This document shows positions 1 to 9,924 of a DNA stretch of 22,065 bases, piece after piece. The notes beneath the pieces are model-generated. The model saw nothing but the letters and a program-made list of their open reading frames with translations, searched no databases and was not told the DNA's origin. Where the stretch lies: assembly GCA_021464525.1 (NCBI GenBank), contig JADRCO010001147.1:1-22065 (forward strand), written 5' to 3'. The DNA is from Rhizophagus sp. LPA8_4_AMF (Eukaryota > Glomeromycota > Glomeromycetes > Glomerales > Glomeraceae). Each line of letters opens with the position of its first letter. Position 1 is the stretch's first letter. The translations under genes were made by a program, and so were the position numbers.

Positions 1-3
1 TTT

Positions 4-38
<35 letters not shown>

Positions 39-1020
39 TGATTTGAAAAGATTAAAGGAATATTTACTAAATTTGTTCATATTGAAAATTTTCCTTTGAT
101 AAGATACCTCATTTATTAGGGTTTTTTTTTTTTTAAAAAAAAAAAAGATGGCATGACAGATGGCTAACATACATTTGAAGGTGCTTAAAAATTATAATAT
201 ACTTTTTATATTTAATATTTTAAAATAAAAAAAACATAAAGCTTAATAATGAAAAAATTTTTCTATTGGTTTTTCCTTTTATAACTAACAAAAAGAAATA
301 CGCCCACGATGATCATATTTGTTATTGTTATGTCATTTAGACTTTTTTCCCATCTATCGAAAAAGGAAATTGGGTTCATGTGATTTTGTCCATTATGCGT
401 TATGCGTTATCTGTAAATTTTGAATTTTTTTTTATCTTGAAAAAAAAAAAAAAAATTTTTCTTTTTAAAATTCTTTCTAATAAATAAATGAAATATTTTT
501 ATAAACATGTAAAAAAATATACTACGAATTCTTACAATATGTTACAATTAAAAATTCTTTATTATCCCATAAAATGTTGGTACAATTTAATAACAATAGA
601 ATTGAACCAAACCATACAGGGAATAAAATGATTTAAACATTACAAAGGTAATTTATAAAAAGTTTTTTAACGCTCCACAAATGATTTTTTATAAAATTTT
701 TTGTTTGGAAATGTTCAAATATAATTATACATATAGTATATAGATTAGTTGATAAAGTTACCCTTGATTAATTGCTTAATTGAGATGAATCATATTCTTA
801 TTAAAATTAAATTTGTTACTAATATAGTTATTGAACAAAGTAATTTAACACCCTTTTTGGTTTATTGTTTATAGTCTGCACGTTTGAAAGTAAAAGTATT
901 TGTGTTATACCATAAAAGCTGTAAATAGCCAAATTCCTTTCAGAACGTAATAGATGAGGTTAGTTATTTATAAATTGCATTTGATATAATGATAAATCTC
1001 GTTAACCATTTCATTGTAAA
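1..1020. other. AT-rich intergenic DNA upstream of the HMG-box gene
   Basis: No gene is visible. The stretch opens with a T23 run followed directly by A15, and a second T-run/A-run junction lies at 122-146; such snap-back homopolymers are common here. A segment at 296-422 is related to one near the right end of the window and is listed separately. ATGCGTT is repeated in tandem at 394-407. The sequence immediately before 1021 presumably contains the upstream promoter of the HMG gene, but I recognise no specific site. Confidence 0.6.
296..422 (+). repeat. Dispersed repeat, copy A (partner at 21150-21337)
   Basis: Five blocks occur in the same order in both copies: AAATACGCCC followed by a CGATGATCA block, TCATTTAGAC, CGAAAAAGGAAATT, TTCAnGTGA and ATCTGnAAATTTT. 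Spacing between the blocks differs, so the copies have diverged by insertions and deletions. Where copy B has TCACGTGA, this copy has TCATGTGA, consistent with loss of a CpG. No open frame is shared. It could be an old non-autonomous transposon or a promoter-type element; it lies about 750 bases upstream of the HMG gene. Confidence 0.5.
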
Positions 1021-1034
1021 AATATATATATAAA
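1021..1034 (+). promoter_or_regulatory. TATA-like element of the HMG-box gene
   Basis: AATATATATATAAAC lies about 110-120 bases before the ATG at 1144. It is followed by an A/T-rich leader with pyrimidine stretches (TCTCTTAATTATTCCC). Spacing suits a fungal TATA box with a leader of roughly 80-90 bases. In such AT-rich DNA, TATA-like strings also arise by chance. Confidence 0.4.
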
Positions 1035-1143
1035 CGCCTAAATTTATTTCATGTTTTTTTTCAAAAAAATTAAATAATAAATTTAATAAATTTTCTCTTA
1101 ATTATTCCCAATATCTAGAAAAAAAAACTTCAAATTTGTTAAA

Positions 1144-1698
1144 ATGCCCGAAACCGAAAACTTGGCAGCATCTCTAGTTCAAAGATTAAATAGAAAAAAC
1201 ATTTTCCCCCCGTTATATAATGATCCTGAATCGTTCGTTTCAAAAGCTGGATCGAAACCAAAAAAACCTTCTAATTCGTTTTTTATATGTAGAAGAAACG
1301 TTTACAAGGAAGCTAAAAGAAAAGGAGCTCGCAATATGCGTGTGATAAGCAAGGCAACAAGTATGTTATGGAATAGTGCGACCTCTCAAGAAAAGGATGT
1401 ATATAAAAGGATAGCCGATCGTGTTTCTGAAATTCATATTTTAAGGAATTCAAATTTAATAAATGCAACTTCATTTGCTTTATTTCAAGCTGAATTAACA
1501 ACCCAATCTCCATCAGCCCTTTCATTTTCCCCATCTATTTCTCGTCAACTTCCTTTCCCCTCCCCATCTTTTATATTTGAAACTTTTCCAAATTCGAATC
1601 AGTCTAATACACAAATTAATGATATCGATCAAACCATTTCATTTAATTATAAGGATTTCGATGAAAATTATTATCTTCCATATAATGGATTCAATTAG
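1144..1698 (+). CDS. HMG-box protein, MATA_HMG-like class
   Basis: This 184-residue intronless protein has one HMG box at about residues 39-100: KPKKPSNSFFICRRN (helix 1, with the conserved P-N-F-x-x-x-R pattern), then ISKATSMLW (helix 2, conserved W) and EKDVYKRIADRVSEIH (helix 3). This is the mating-type/MATA_HMG class, whose members bind DNA in the minor groove and act as nuclear transcription regulators. An IFPPL motif at 20-24 precedes the box. The tail (120-184) is rich in S, P, F and N with an acidic, aromatic end and may be disordered. The ATG at 1144 follows AAA, a good fungal context, and no upstream in-frame start is needed. Rhizophagus carries well over a hundred such paralogues, so a role in mating is not implied. 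The box is divergent (F-F-I-C-R where I-L-Y-R is usual). No linked homeodomain or other mating-type gene is present. Family call is secure; the target genes are unknown. Confidence 0.88.
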   Translation: MPETENLAASLVQRLNRKNIFPPLYNDPESFVSKAGSKPKKPSNSFFICRRNVYKEAKRKGARNMRVISKATSMLWNSATSQEKDVYKRIADRVSEIHILRNSNLINATSFALFQAELTTQSPSALSFSPSISRQLPFPSPSFIFETFPNSNQSNTQINDIDQTISFNYKDFDENYYLPYNGFN

Positions 1699-1714
1699 TA
1701 ATGGATTCAATTAG
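1683..1714 (+). repeat. 16-bp perfect tandem duplication across the HMG stop codon
   Basis: TAATGGATTCAATTAG occurs twice back to back, at 1683-1698 and 1699-1714. The stop codon TAG is the end of the first copy, so the second copy is untranslated. The perfect identity suggests a recent slippage event. Confidence 0.9.
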
Positions 1715-1812
1715 TTTAATAATAGTTTTCTTTTAGTTTCAAGAATGTTATTCATTTAACTATTTTTTTTTTTTTCTTACTTATGTTATTTTTCTTTTTA
1801 TAAAATGTATTA

Positions 1813-1833
1813 AATAAATAAATTTTGAATAAA
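1813..1833 (+). terminator. Poly(A) signals of the HMG-box gene
   Basis: Two AATAAA hexamers at 1813-1818 and 1828-1833 lie 115-135 bases after the stop codon, within T/A-rich DNA typical of fungal 3' ends. AATAAA is frequent by chance in this composition, so the assignment rests on position. Confidence 0.4.
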
Positions 1834-1839
1834 TAAATT

Positions 1840-4158
1840 TTTTTATAAATATACGATTTGAATTCTTTTGAATTTTTTGATTTTTTTAATTACGTATAAT
1901 TTGAGAAAATTTAAACTATTTCATTCTAATTTTAGGATTTAGGAGAATTTAAAAGGTAGTAAAGACAAACAAATGAAAGATTTTATTGTCTCACGTAATT
2001 ATATACAATTTTATTAATTTTTTTTTTTTTCGTTATAAAGTAGAATTACTTCACGCTCTCAAATTAATCCAATTAGAAAATGAAAATTAATCATGGTACG
2101 TTTTTTATCAAATCAAATTCATATTACGCATATGTTTCAAAAAAAAAAAGAAAATATGTTTTCGTTATTACTATACTGTACATAATCATGTTATATTTTT
2201 TTTTTATTTATTTTTATTCAATAAATAAAACGTATAACAATATAATTTATAAATCCGCGTAAACGATAATAAATTCGCACATCATTTGATTTAATACTAT
2301 TGATGGTACCACCAAATTATTTAAAATCTTTGTAGTGACACAACATTCAAACCTATGGAAAATGTTGTTTAATTGACTGATAATCAAAAAAAAAAAAAAA
2401 ATAACTTGGTTAATAAAAATTCAAAAGTTTAATAATCTCATTTTTTATAGTAATTGTAAAGTAGGAATTTTCAATTTTTATTTTTATAGAAATTAAATTA
2501 TAAATCTAAATTTCTCCAGAAATTAATGCAATTAAATAAAAAGATTTTGAGATTAAATTCATAAATTTTTCAAAATATCTCTTTGATTCTCCTGATGAAT
2601 AGAGAGATTTTTTAACATTTTTTTTTTATAATCCTTCCTTAAATATTAAGAAATTACTTCTTTATTATTGAGATTTTACATTTAAGAAAAAAAGAAAAGG
2701 GACGAAAAAATTTTGAAATTTGCTCTTTTACTTCTTTATTATCATATTATTTCTTGTAATAAATATTGCGTTGTACGACAATGTTAGTCTGAAGTTCAAC
2801 GAAGAACTATTATACGAATGTTCGGAAATCCGTGTCATATACCTTCGATTGGCATGTGACTAAAAACATGAGACTTTATAGATAATTCAATAAAATCAGT
2901 CCATTTTGGCTTGAAATACGTATAGATAATATAAATCATGCGTTTAAAATAAATAAGTAAATTATATATATGCATATCTGATGTATTATATTAGGATTTA
3001 AAAAATTTTTTATTATCCAATAAACCTTATTAACAAGGATTTCTTTTTTTTTTGGAAACGGCGGCCAGCCGGCCACAGCAGGCACTGTACATACAAATTA
3101 TTGAAACGTATTAGTATGCTAATACATGAATTACATTTTTTTTTTTTTTTAACTCATCATTTCAAAGTATTATGTGAAATGTTTCATTATTTAGCACTTA
3201 TTCTACAATTAATTATTTGTTATCTATGCTAAGACTAACAATACTCCCACATTCAAGAAACGACAGATTGTTTCTTCACCAATAATTCTAAAAATTCCTA
3301 TTCATTAGTTAGAAAATTTTAAACCACTATACAGTAATTTCAATAAAATAAATATTTCTATTACCATTAAAAAATTAATACTAGATGTAAATAACTCCAT
3401 TAATTTACAGCATTAAATAATCCATTCTTTGGTGACTTTTCGGTCAATTGATTTAATTCCGCTGCATTTGGAACCCTTTTTTTTAAAATTTGGAACAACC
3501 TAATCGTTACAGATATTAATAATTAAATTAACGCCAATGTATTCCACCTCGCGAATTTCGCTTTATTCCTTGTTGAACTTGCATACATTTCCAACAAGAA
3601 GATGAAATAATGCATAATCTATTTGGAATAAATAAAATAACAATTATAAATTATTAAATATAAATAAATGAATAATTAGATAAATAAACACTAATCACCT
3701 TAAAGGATAGTTCTAATCAAAAGATATGAAATACTATATTTTTTATTAAATTTTGAATTTGAGATGTCACGGCAATTAATCTCCTTAATAAAAAGAAATG
3801 ATCAGTCGTCTATAAATAAGATCCACAGTTTCACATCATCCTGACAATCGGTATAAAGATAGTGAACCTTGCAATGCAATTTTCTGGTAAGAGAAAATAT
3901 TAGAGTAAGGGATTACAATAAAAGAAATTAAGATAAGGGAATTAAGATAAGAGAATTAGGTTAAAGTAAGGGAATTGAGTAAAGAAAATTGTGATAAGAA
4001 AGGTATAAGAGAACCCTAGCTTTCTGATTCTACTAGGGTCTGACTTAAATTCTTAATTGGAAAGTTATATCTCGGTAACTTGCTGAAGTTAATGAATTTT
4101 TTTTTTTTAACAGAAATTTTCTTCTAAAAAACTTGTAATTTGTAAGTGCTAGTGCTGT
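1840..4158. other. Intergenic DNA without a convincing gene
   Basis: No gene is supported. An open frame of 60 codons near 2080 is dominated by I, Y, F and K codons, as random AT-rich DNA would give. A short GC-rich island lies at 3058-3088. From about 3880 the + strand becomes almost free of C for some 130 bases, and it contains degenerate AATTAAGATAAGGG-type units. A 7-bp inverted repeat (ACCCTAG/CTAGGGT) follows at 4013-4039. Confidence 0.6.
3925..3996 (+). repeat. Degenerate purine-rich minisatellite
   Basis: Imperfect units of about 12-18 bases (GAAATTAAGATAAGGG, AATTAAGATAAGAG, AATTAGGTTAAAGTAAGGG, AATTGAGTAAAG) follow one another. The + strand is nearly devoid of C throughout. No coding sense is evident. 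Confidence 0.55.
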
Positions 4159-4166
4159 ATTACACT

Positions 4167-4727
4167 TAGGCATGGAAATCGGTTCGTCGGTTTCCACATC
4201 GGCTCCAATTCCAATAAATAAAGTTATGAGCTAAATGTGTCAAATTTAGGATGTAATAATGATCAATTAGAAAAATTTTGATTGGCCTTCAAACGATAGT
4301 TGGTATGTGATCATCAAAAGTTTGACTGATGACTCAACTAGAGTTTAGAACCGGTTTGTAAAAAACGGTTTATATCCGGTTTATCGTTTGGACCCGAATT
4401 TAAATATAGCCGGGACTAGCCTATAAAATCGATGATAAGTTGTGATCAGTTAAACATAACTGATCAATCAATTTCGGCCAGAATTAAATTAATAAAATTA
4501 CGCTTGGTCACGATTTTAATACAAACCGGTTCCAAAAAACGAAACCGGTTCTAAACTCTAGACTCAACTTGAGTCGGTTCTTGAAATCGGTTCGAAGTCG
4601 GTTTCGGCTCAGAACCGTTTTTATGGTTAAAAGTAGTTTCAAATCCAGGAGATCCAGAATCTTTTAAATTTAGGATCGGTTCTAGAATCAACTCGAGTCG
4701 ACTCATTTTGAACCGATTCCATCCCTA
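4167..4727. mobile_element. hAT-like MITE (outer element, interrupted by a second MITE)
   Basis: The left end reads TAGGCATGGAAATCGGTTC, and the reverse complement of the right end reads TAGGGATGGAATCGGTTC. These are imperfect terminal inverted repeats of the TAGGG-type known in hAT elements. The flanks are ATTACACT (4159-4166) and ATTACACC (4728-4735), an 8-bp target duplication with one mismatch, as expected for hAT. There is no transposase frame, so it is non-autonomous. Removing the nested element and one copy of its target duplication leaves an outer element of about 331 bp. The diverged ends and target sites suggest considerable age. Confidence 0.75.
4339..4560. mobile_element. Nested hAT-like MITE, 222 bp
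   Basis: The element begins TAGAGTTTAGAACCGGTTT and ends with its exact inverse, AAACCGGTTCTAAACTCTA. The target duplication GACTCAAC is perfect (4331-4338 and 4561-4568) and 8 bp long, the hAT hallmark. Further CCGGTT-type inverted motifs lie just inside the ends. It has no coding capacity. Its perfect ends and perfect duplication show that it inserted into the outer element later. Confidence 0.85.
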
Positions 4728-4735
4728 ATTACACC

Positions 4736-5099
4736 ACAATACTGATTCATTGCTAGTTACACTGAGATTCAACAAATACTAACAAACTATCCAAAAATAA
4801 ACTTTCAAAATAATGTTTTTTCGGTATCTATTAATATTAAAACATCACTATTAATTTGAAATTACTGATTCTCTAATATGATAAATAATATTAATGCATT
4901 AAAAGATAATATTTCTCCTTAATAAAATTACTAATAATGAAATAAATCATAAGAAATAATAAATCGAACTATATGTTTGCTTATTGTCCGAAGCGAAGGA
5001 CTATTTACCGTACTGAACTAGCAAAATTTGGTTTAACCCCCGTTTTGTCCCTGTCGCGATCGACAATTTTATTTCCTTTTTTTGAATATGTATCACGAT
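4736..5099. other. Intergenic DNA, nothing recognised
   Basis: This is AT-rich DNA with no long frame, no repeat and no RNA gene that I can see. Its right part (4980-5090) is richer in G+C and may belong to the coding relic that follows. Confidence 0.5.
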
Positions 5100-5760
5100 T
5101 CATGTAACACTACCTATATGACCCTTGAAATATGCCAAACGTACTTGCGAGCTATGCAACGCGAAGGACTTAAACGGTTTCTGTTTTCCTAGTATATTAC
5201 GATTACTCAAAGATACGCATGAATTTTTTTCCACTAAACTCATATGCTCCATTTCCCATCCTTGTTTCTTTTGAAACATCACATGCTCTTTTATTTTCAA
5301 CTGAATTGATACGAGATGGTAAAGTTTCCATTCAGGTCGTTCGAAAAAAAAGTAAAACCTAAAAGTATGACCATTAAGGAAATTTCAAACACCATCCCGG
5401 TCTACGTCTAAACTAGTTAAACCCATTTCTATTACTAAGATATCCGCTAACACTACTAAGCTTTCCACTACCAAAACTACTGGTCTATTTTAAATTCGGG
5501 ACTGACTATCTCGTTCTCTCTTTTACATTTTAACAATTCGGCAGATGGCCTAACTCCCTCTGTATTTCAAACTTAGAGAGTAATAGCCATACTTTTTTCA
5601 GATTTCTTTCCATCATTTCTCTCACTAATAACGGATCATTATTGTTGACTTCCATTTTTTGTAAATACTCAATAATTAACTTGCCCTATTTGGTTGGATA
5701 ATGTTCAGGCTTCTGAATGATTTGGAAGAGTTCTAATTTTTTTCCAAGAGGATTGAAAGA
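5100..5760 (-). pseudogene. Unidentified decayed coding relic
   Basis: Base composition is richer in G+C than the flanks, and the - strand has protein-like stretches in more than one frame. The 66-codon open stretch at 5100-5300 includes HVMFQKKQGWEMEHMSLVEK. Farther upstream on the same strand another frame contains MEVNNNDPLLVREMMERNLK followed by KVWLLLSKFEIQRELGHLP. Stops and frame changes separate these pieces, so no intact product can be made. I do not recognise the family. It may be an old mobile-element or host-gene copy, or chance, and no function is proposed. Confidence 0.3.
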
Positions 5761-8658
5761 ATATGCTCTTTCACTTCTTTTGAATTTTATGGTTCAAGCT
5801 GTTCCATATTTGCAAGCTATTTGAGTTTATTTGATTTTGGAGGGTGCAAAAAAAAATTTGATAATATTCTCCTTATAAGGTTGATTACGTGGCAAATAGA
5901 AAAGTGATACACCACGTAAGACAGATATTATCGTACATGCTTCATGCTGAAATCATTAATTATCAATAATTGAAACCCAAGATTCATGTTGAAATTAGAA
6001 TAATAATTAGTATAATATTCTTCAAATAATAATTACAAAGTAAAAGCCAAGTAAAGATGCATACCATTACCACCAGTTATTAGATCGATGCTTGGGTACA
6101 ACCTTCATACAAAACTGTTGTTTTTGATTACCAATTTTTCACGCGATTTGAAATGTTATTTTATTATCAGATGATGATGTGGCTTTGATGTCAAACAAAT
6201 TTGACAATAATGTATCTTGATTCAATTCAATCATTCAGCAAATCAATACCAATATATTCTGTTCACAAGCCACCAGCGGATTTAATTGTAAATTTTCCAA
6301 TGTGTGTTTGGTGTGTAAAGAGGATTATAGACTTGATGTTGGCTAATATGTAGTAATGTCGGTCTTTCCAACTGGCCAAAATCGAAGTAGAGAAACTTTG
6401 ACTATTAATATATTAATATTATTTGATGATTTTTTTATCTCATGTAGTTGAAGGATATAGGAAAAGTATATGAGAAGGGTAATGGATTAATAACTCAAGC
6501 CGTCTGAACAAAAATTTCTTCTTCAATAAGAAATTTAACAATAAATTACGTTGTTACGTTAATTACGTTGATTATGCCATTGTTAAAATGAATAGTACTA
6601 TATTAACAATACTCTGTTGATTTTGAAATTTTCCACGATAATACTTCAAGAGTTGTATAATTGTATTATTGAAATGGACTTTGCTAAATAGTAAAGTAGG
6701 GAACAAAAACTCGCCCTAAACCAAACTACCAAAAGTGTGAAAGAGATTTCTGAATTGAAAAATAACCCCCATTTAACAGTTAGAAATATATACCGTATAA
6801 AATCATTTTAAATAAAACCCGAAAAGAAATACTTAAAATTTTAAAACAACATACCCATGTTGATTGTTAAAGTGACCAAGTGAAAAAGAAACCCAATAAC
6901 ATCTTTAACACTCCTTATGATGCTTTTTGCGACTTATGAAGGCCAAGGAGACTTTAAAAAAAATTCCCAAAAAAGTACTGCGAGATGTTTTGATTGTGTG
7001 ATATACCAATCTATATATATATCGCGTTAGTCTAATGTAAGAATATACTAAGTTCAATGATCACAAAAACCTCGTCACGTGACTTTATAAATGCTATTTT
7101 TTGATACATAATTTGATAATCTATATAACAGATAATGTACTAATCGCGTTAGTCGTATTTTATAATTAGTAATTTGTTAACGACTTCATTCACATAGTCA
7201 GATTAAGAAATGTTGCAAGCGGCTTCACATTTTATATGGTAATCGCTTGAAGGTGCGCTCTGATCGCCGAATGTTTTGTAAATTCTACTTTTATTATATA
7301 CACAGTACATCTTCTTAAATCTACAATAATATAACATTTATTTGACGATTTTATATCCCAAAATTATTTAATTTTTACGTCTTTACTCTTTTTTGACCGG
7401 GCGAATTGTTCTTAAAAAATTTATTTGAACGTGCCATAGCTATCATAAATTTTACGTTCATTTGTTATTTGTGATCACGGATTCCGTGTCTCAATGTCTG
7501 TAACTCTGTATCATTTGCATGAGTGATGCGAAATTGATATCGGGGGACTAAGAAAAATGAAAAAATTTCATGATGAATAATCTTGCTTAAAAAAAATTTA
7601 TTATTAAGTAATATATAAAAACAACAACTATTTTAAATTAATAAATAAAAAATAACAGTAAGGAAATTTTTGTCCTTTTTTTGTTTTATTCCCTAGCTTT
7701 TCTTATCTCAATTTTAATCTAAATATTCCGGCATAGAATTATATTGCATTTTATAAATTCTATAAATTCGCGATTCATTATTTTATCAGATAATTGAAAA
7801 TAAATTTGTTTCTTTCAGGACAGCCGGGCATCATACTATTTATACTTCTTGATTTTGTCGATTCACGTTTTTTCTATTGATTGGATCGTTAAAATTTTAA
7901 TAACAGCAATAAATGCTTTTATCATGAGCAAAACGGAATCTTATTAATTCATTAACTTTATAAGTCCAGTTATTTCTCGTCCAATTCCAATTTGGTCCAA
8001 TTGACTTCATTGGTTTATCATAAAATCAAATAATTTGCGGTAATACAAGAACCCCAACAAACGTGATCAAATAAAATATAATTGATATACCAGTTATGTG
8101 AAATAAAAGTCAATATCATTAAATTCATCCAATATGATGTGTCTAAACATCATACGTTTACGTACAAGAGGTTTATAAATTCGTTATAATTTTCTCATTA
8201 TTCTTGCATGTTTCTTTCTTGCGTAATTTTGTTACTTTCCCCATGACGGGGAAACGAGAAATTTCATCTGATTACAGTAATAAAATTTAAATGATTCACA
8301 TGATTTTTCGTTGTTGCTTCTTTCTTCAGTTTCACTTGCATGCGTCAATTGCGTCATGCACTCATACTATTTATTTACTACATAAAAGCTTTCAATCAAT
8401 AAATTATTATCACCAATCGTTCAAAATTTTACGGTTATTGATAAAGTTTTTTTCTCTTTCAGAAATGTTATTTTCTTTTTATCAAGGGATCGTATTTAAT
8501 AAACATAATGGATATTTAGGTTTATCTTATCGGTTGTTTTAATGCCGAAAAGAATTTTTTTTTTGATCATTAACAATACATGTAGTAAAATTTAAATAGC
8601 GACCAAATTGGGATGTCAATTTAAATTGGTCAATCGATAATAACGTGCGTATTATAGG
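5761..8658. other. Long intergenic stretch, no gene supported
   Basis: No intact gene is visible. Small structures include an 8-bp inverted repeat TTACGTGG/CCACGTAA (5885-5892 and 5912-5919), tandem ATTACGTTG-type units (6543-6568), a 12-bp direct repeat ATCGCGTTAGTC (7021-7032 and 7143-7154), a GTCACGTGAC palindrome (7074-7083), and a TTTCCCC/GGGGAAA hairpin (8236-8254). A frame around 6730-6800 gives a short peptide faintly like a helix-turn-helix, but it is too short to call. An 83-codon frame at 8291-8542 is low-complexity F/H/Y/I-rich and looks accidental. Confidence 0.5.
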
Positions 8659-8709
8659 TAGGGATGGAGATTGGGATCAAACCCGAAAAACCGGTTCGAT
8701 TCCATGTCC
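8659..8709. mobile_element. Short hAT-like terminus or MITE remnant
   Basis: TAGGGATGGAGATTGGG matches the TAGGGATGGAA-type end of the element at 4167-4727. About 35 bases on, CCGGTTCGATTCCATGTCC resembles the inverse of such an end. The whole unit would be only about 50 bases, so it is either an internally deleted element or one terminus. No matching 8-bp flanking duplication is clear. GGTTCGATTCC also resembles a Pol III B box, but no tRNA folds around it. Confidence 0.4.
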
Positions 8710-9246
8710 AGATCCAAGTCAAGTAAATATAAGGCTTAGGCGCTAGAATTTCATGTTAAAAGCATCAGCCAATTTTTATCTATTTCAGTAATTGAAATTT
8801 AAGTGTAACTAACGATTTTGTTTGTTTATTATTTATAAATCCGGGGAAAAAAATATCACAATAATAATTAATTTAATTATCTGTTTACATTTCTGATTTC
8901 CCCTCCCGAATTTCTCGAATATTCGGAAAAAAGTACTCACGTGAACAAAATTTAACTAATAAACAGGTTGATACCATGTGATTTTTACATCATATCAGAT
9001 GTTGCTTAAACTTTAATTTTTTTTTAACAAAAGCGTTGTTTCAAATGGTGTTTTGTTTACATCATTGTATAAGAAAAATGTTTATACTTGTACAAGTATA
9101 CGAGGCTAAAAATTTTAATTAAATCTTTAGCAAAAGAAGTAGAAGAAAGCGGTTAATTTTCACCTTATGAGATTCAATAAATCTCACCAAAATGTGCATG
9201 TAGAAGTTAAAACAGAAACTGAACCTTAGGTAAGTCTTGGGTATCG
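8710..9246. other. Intergenic DNA with one TCACGTGA site
   Basis: No gene is seen. The palindromic octamer TCACGTGA, the classic bHLH binding core, lies at 8937-8944. The rest is AT-rich and featureless to me. Confidence 0.5.
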
Positions 9247-9474
9247 GTGCGCGAAGGGTTAGGAGGTAAACTATTATTAATGAAGCCATTGGGATTTATA
9301 TATCACAAGTTTGCTCTTTTTCCATATGATTTTACTGCACCTTTATCACAACCACAAGCTCCTAACGCTTTTACAAGGCTAATGGATTTCAGGCATCGAC
9401 TTCCAGCACAAAACATGATGATATACGCGATATATTATTATATAATCATATTATTCAACTTTTTCCAGAGGTGA
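9247..9474 (+). pseudogene. Possible coding fragment, unidentified
   Basis: This 75-codon open stretch lacks an ATG at its 5' end but has an ordinary, non-AT-biased composition in its first 55 codons, including KPLGFIYHKFALFPYDFTA, then PLSQPQAPNAF and RLMDFRHRLPAQN. The last 20 codons are Y/I/F-rich and look non-coding. It could be an exon of a lost or spliced gene. I do not recognise the family, and no matching exons are evident nearby. Confidence 0.25.
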
Positions 9475-9924
9475 AGTGACCGGGTCATCAGAGTTTGGAC
9501 TCTAGGACGCGTCTCCTCCCCCATCATCTCTTCTATATCTTCTTTTCTCCGCTCCCATCACCTATGCCGCAAAGAAGATACAGAATTAACCCTTACAAAT
9601 AGCATAATAAGTGGTGATTCCTGTCAGATTGAATGCTATTAGCCTATTCTTTATTAATAGTCTATTCTTAATAAATAAAAATAAAAAGATTTTTCCTCAA
9701 ATGTTTTTCCTTATATTTCTCAAAAGAAATGTGATGATAATAGTGTTAAGGCCCAACCACAACTCATTCTCTGTATCCTTCCACTGTGCGAATGTCAGAT
9801 TCCATTTATATCAGATAGCCCATTTGTTATTTTAAGAAAATAGGAATAAGTCAAATTTACCTCTTTTTTCTCTACCCCCTTCATCTTTATTGTTGGTTGG
9901 CTTGGAGTTACTTGTGGAAAGTGA
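9475..9924. other. Intergenic DNA with a pyrimidine-rich stretch
   Basis: A C/T-rich tract on the + strand (about 9505-9565, CTCCTCCCCCATCATC onward) stands out from the AT-rich background. The open frame at 9611-9835 is low-complexity and unsupported. No RNA gene was found. Confidence 0.45.

Noticed and set aside
1313-1534. 73-codon - strand frame
   Set aside because: Antisense shadow of the HMG-box gene.
2080-2262. 60-codon + strand frame with a hydrophobic middle
   Set aside because: Codons are almost all AT-only (K, I, Y, F, N), as random sequence here would give. There is no promoter context or recognisable motif.
6730-6830. Helix-turn-helix remnant of a Tc1/mariner-type transposase
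   Set aside because: Only about 25 residues look suggestive. No catalytic motifs follow and no terminal repeats were found.
8291-8542. 83-codon + strand frame
   Set aside because: Low-complexity F/H/Y/L composition and no domain; it looks accidental.
8659-8720. tRNA gene suggested by GGTTCGATTCC
   Set aside because: No T-stem, acceptor stem or correctly spaced A box forms around it. The match is explained by hAT-like end sequence.
9611-9835. 74-codon + strand frame
   Set aside because: F/L/N/I-rich, without motifs, and the composition does not differ from surrounding non-coding DNA.
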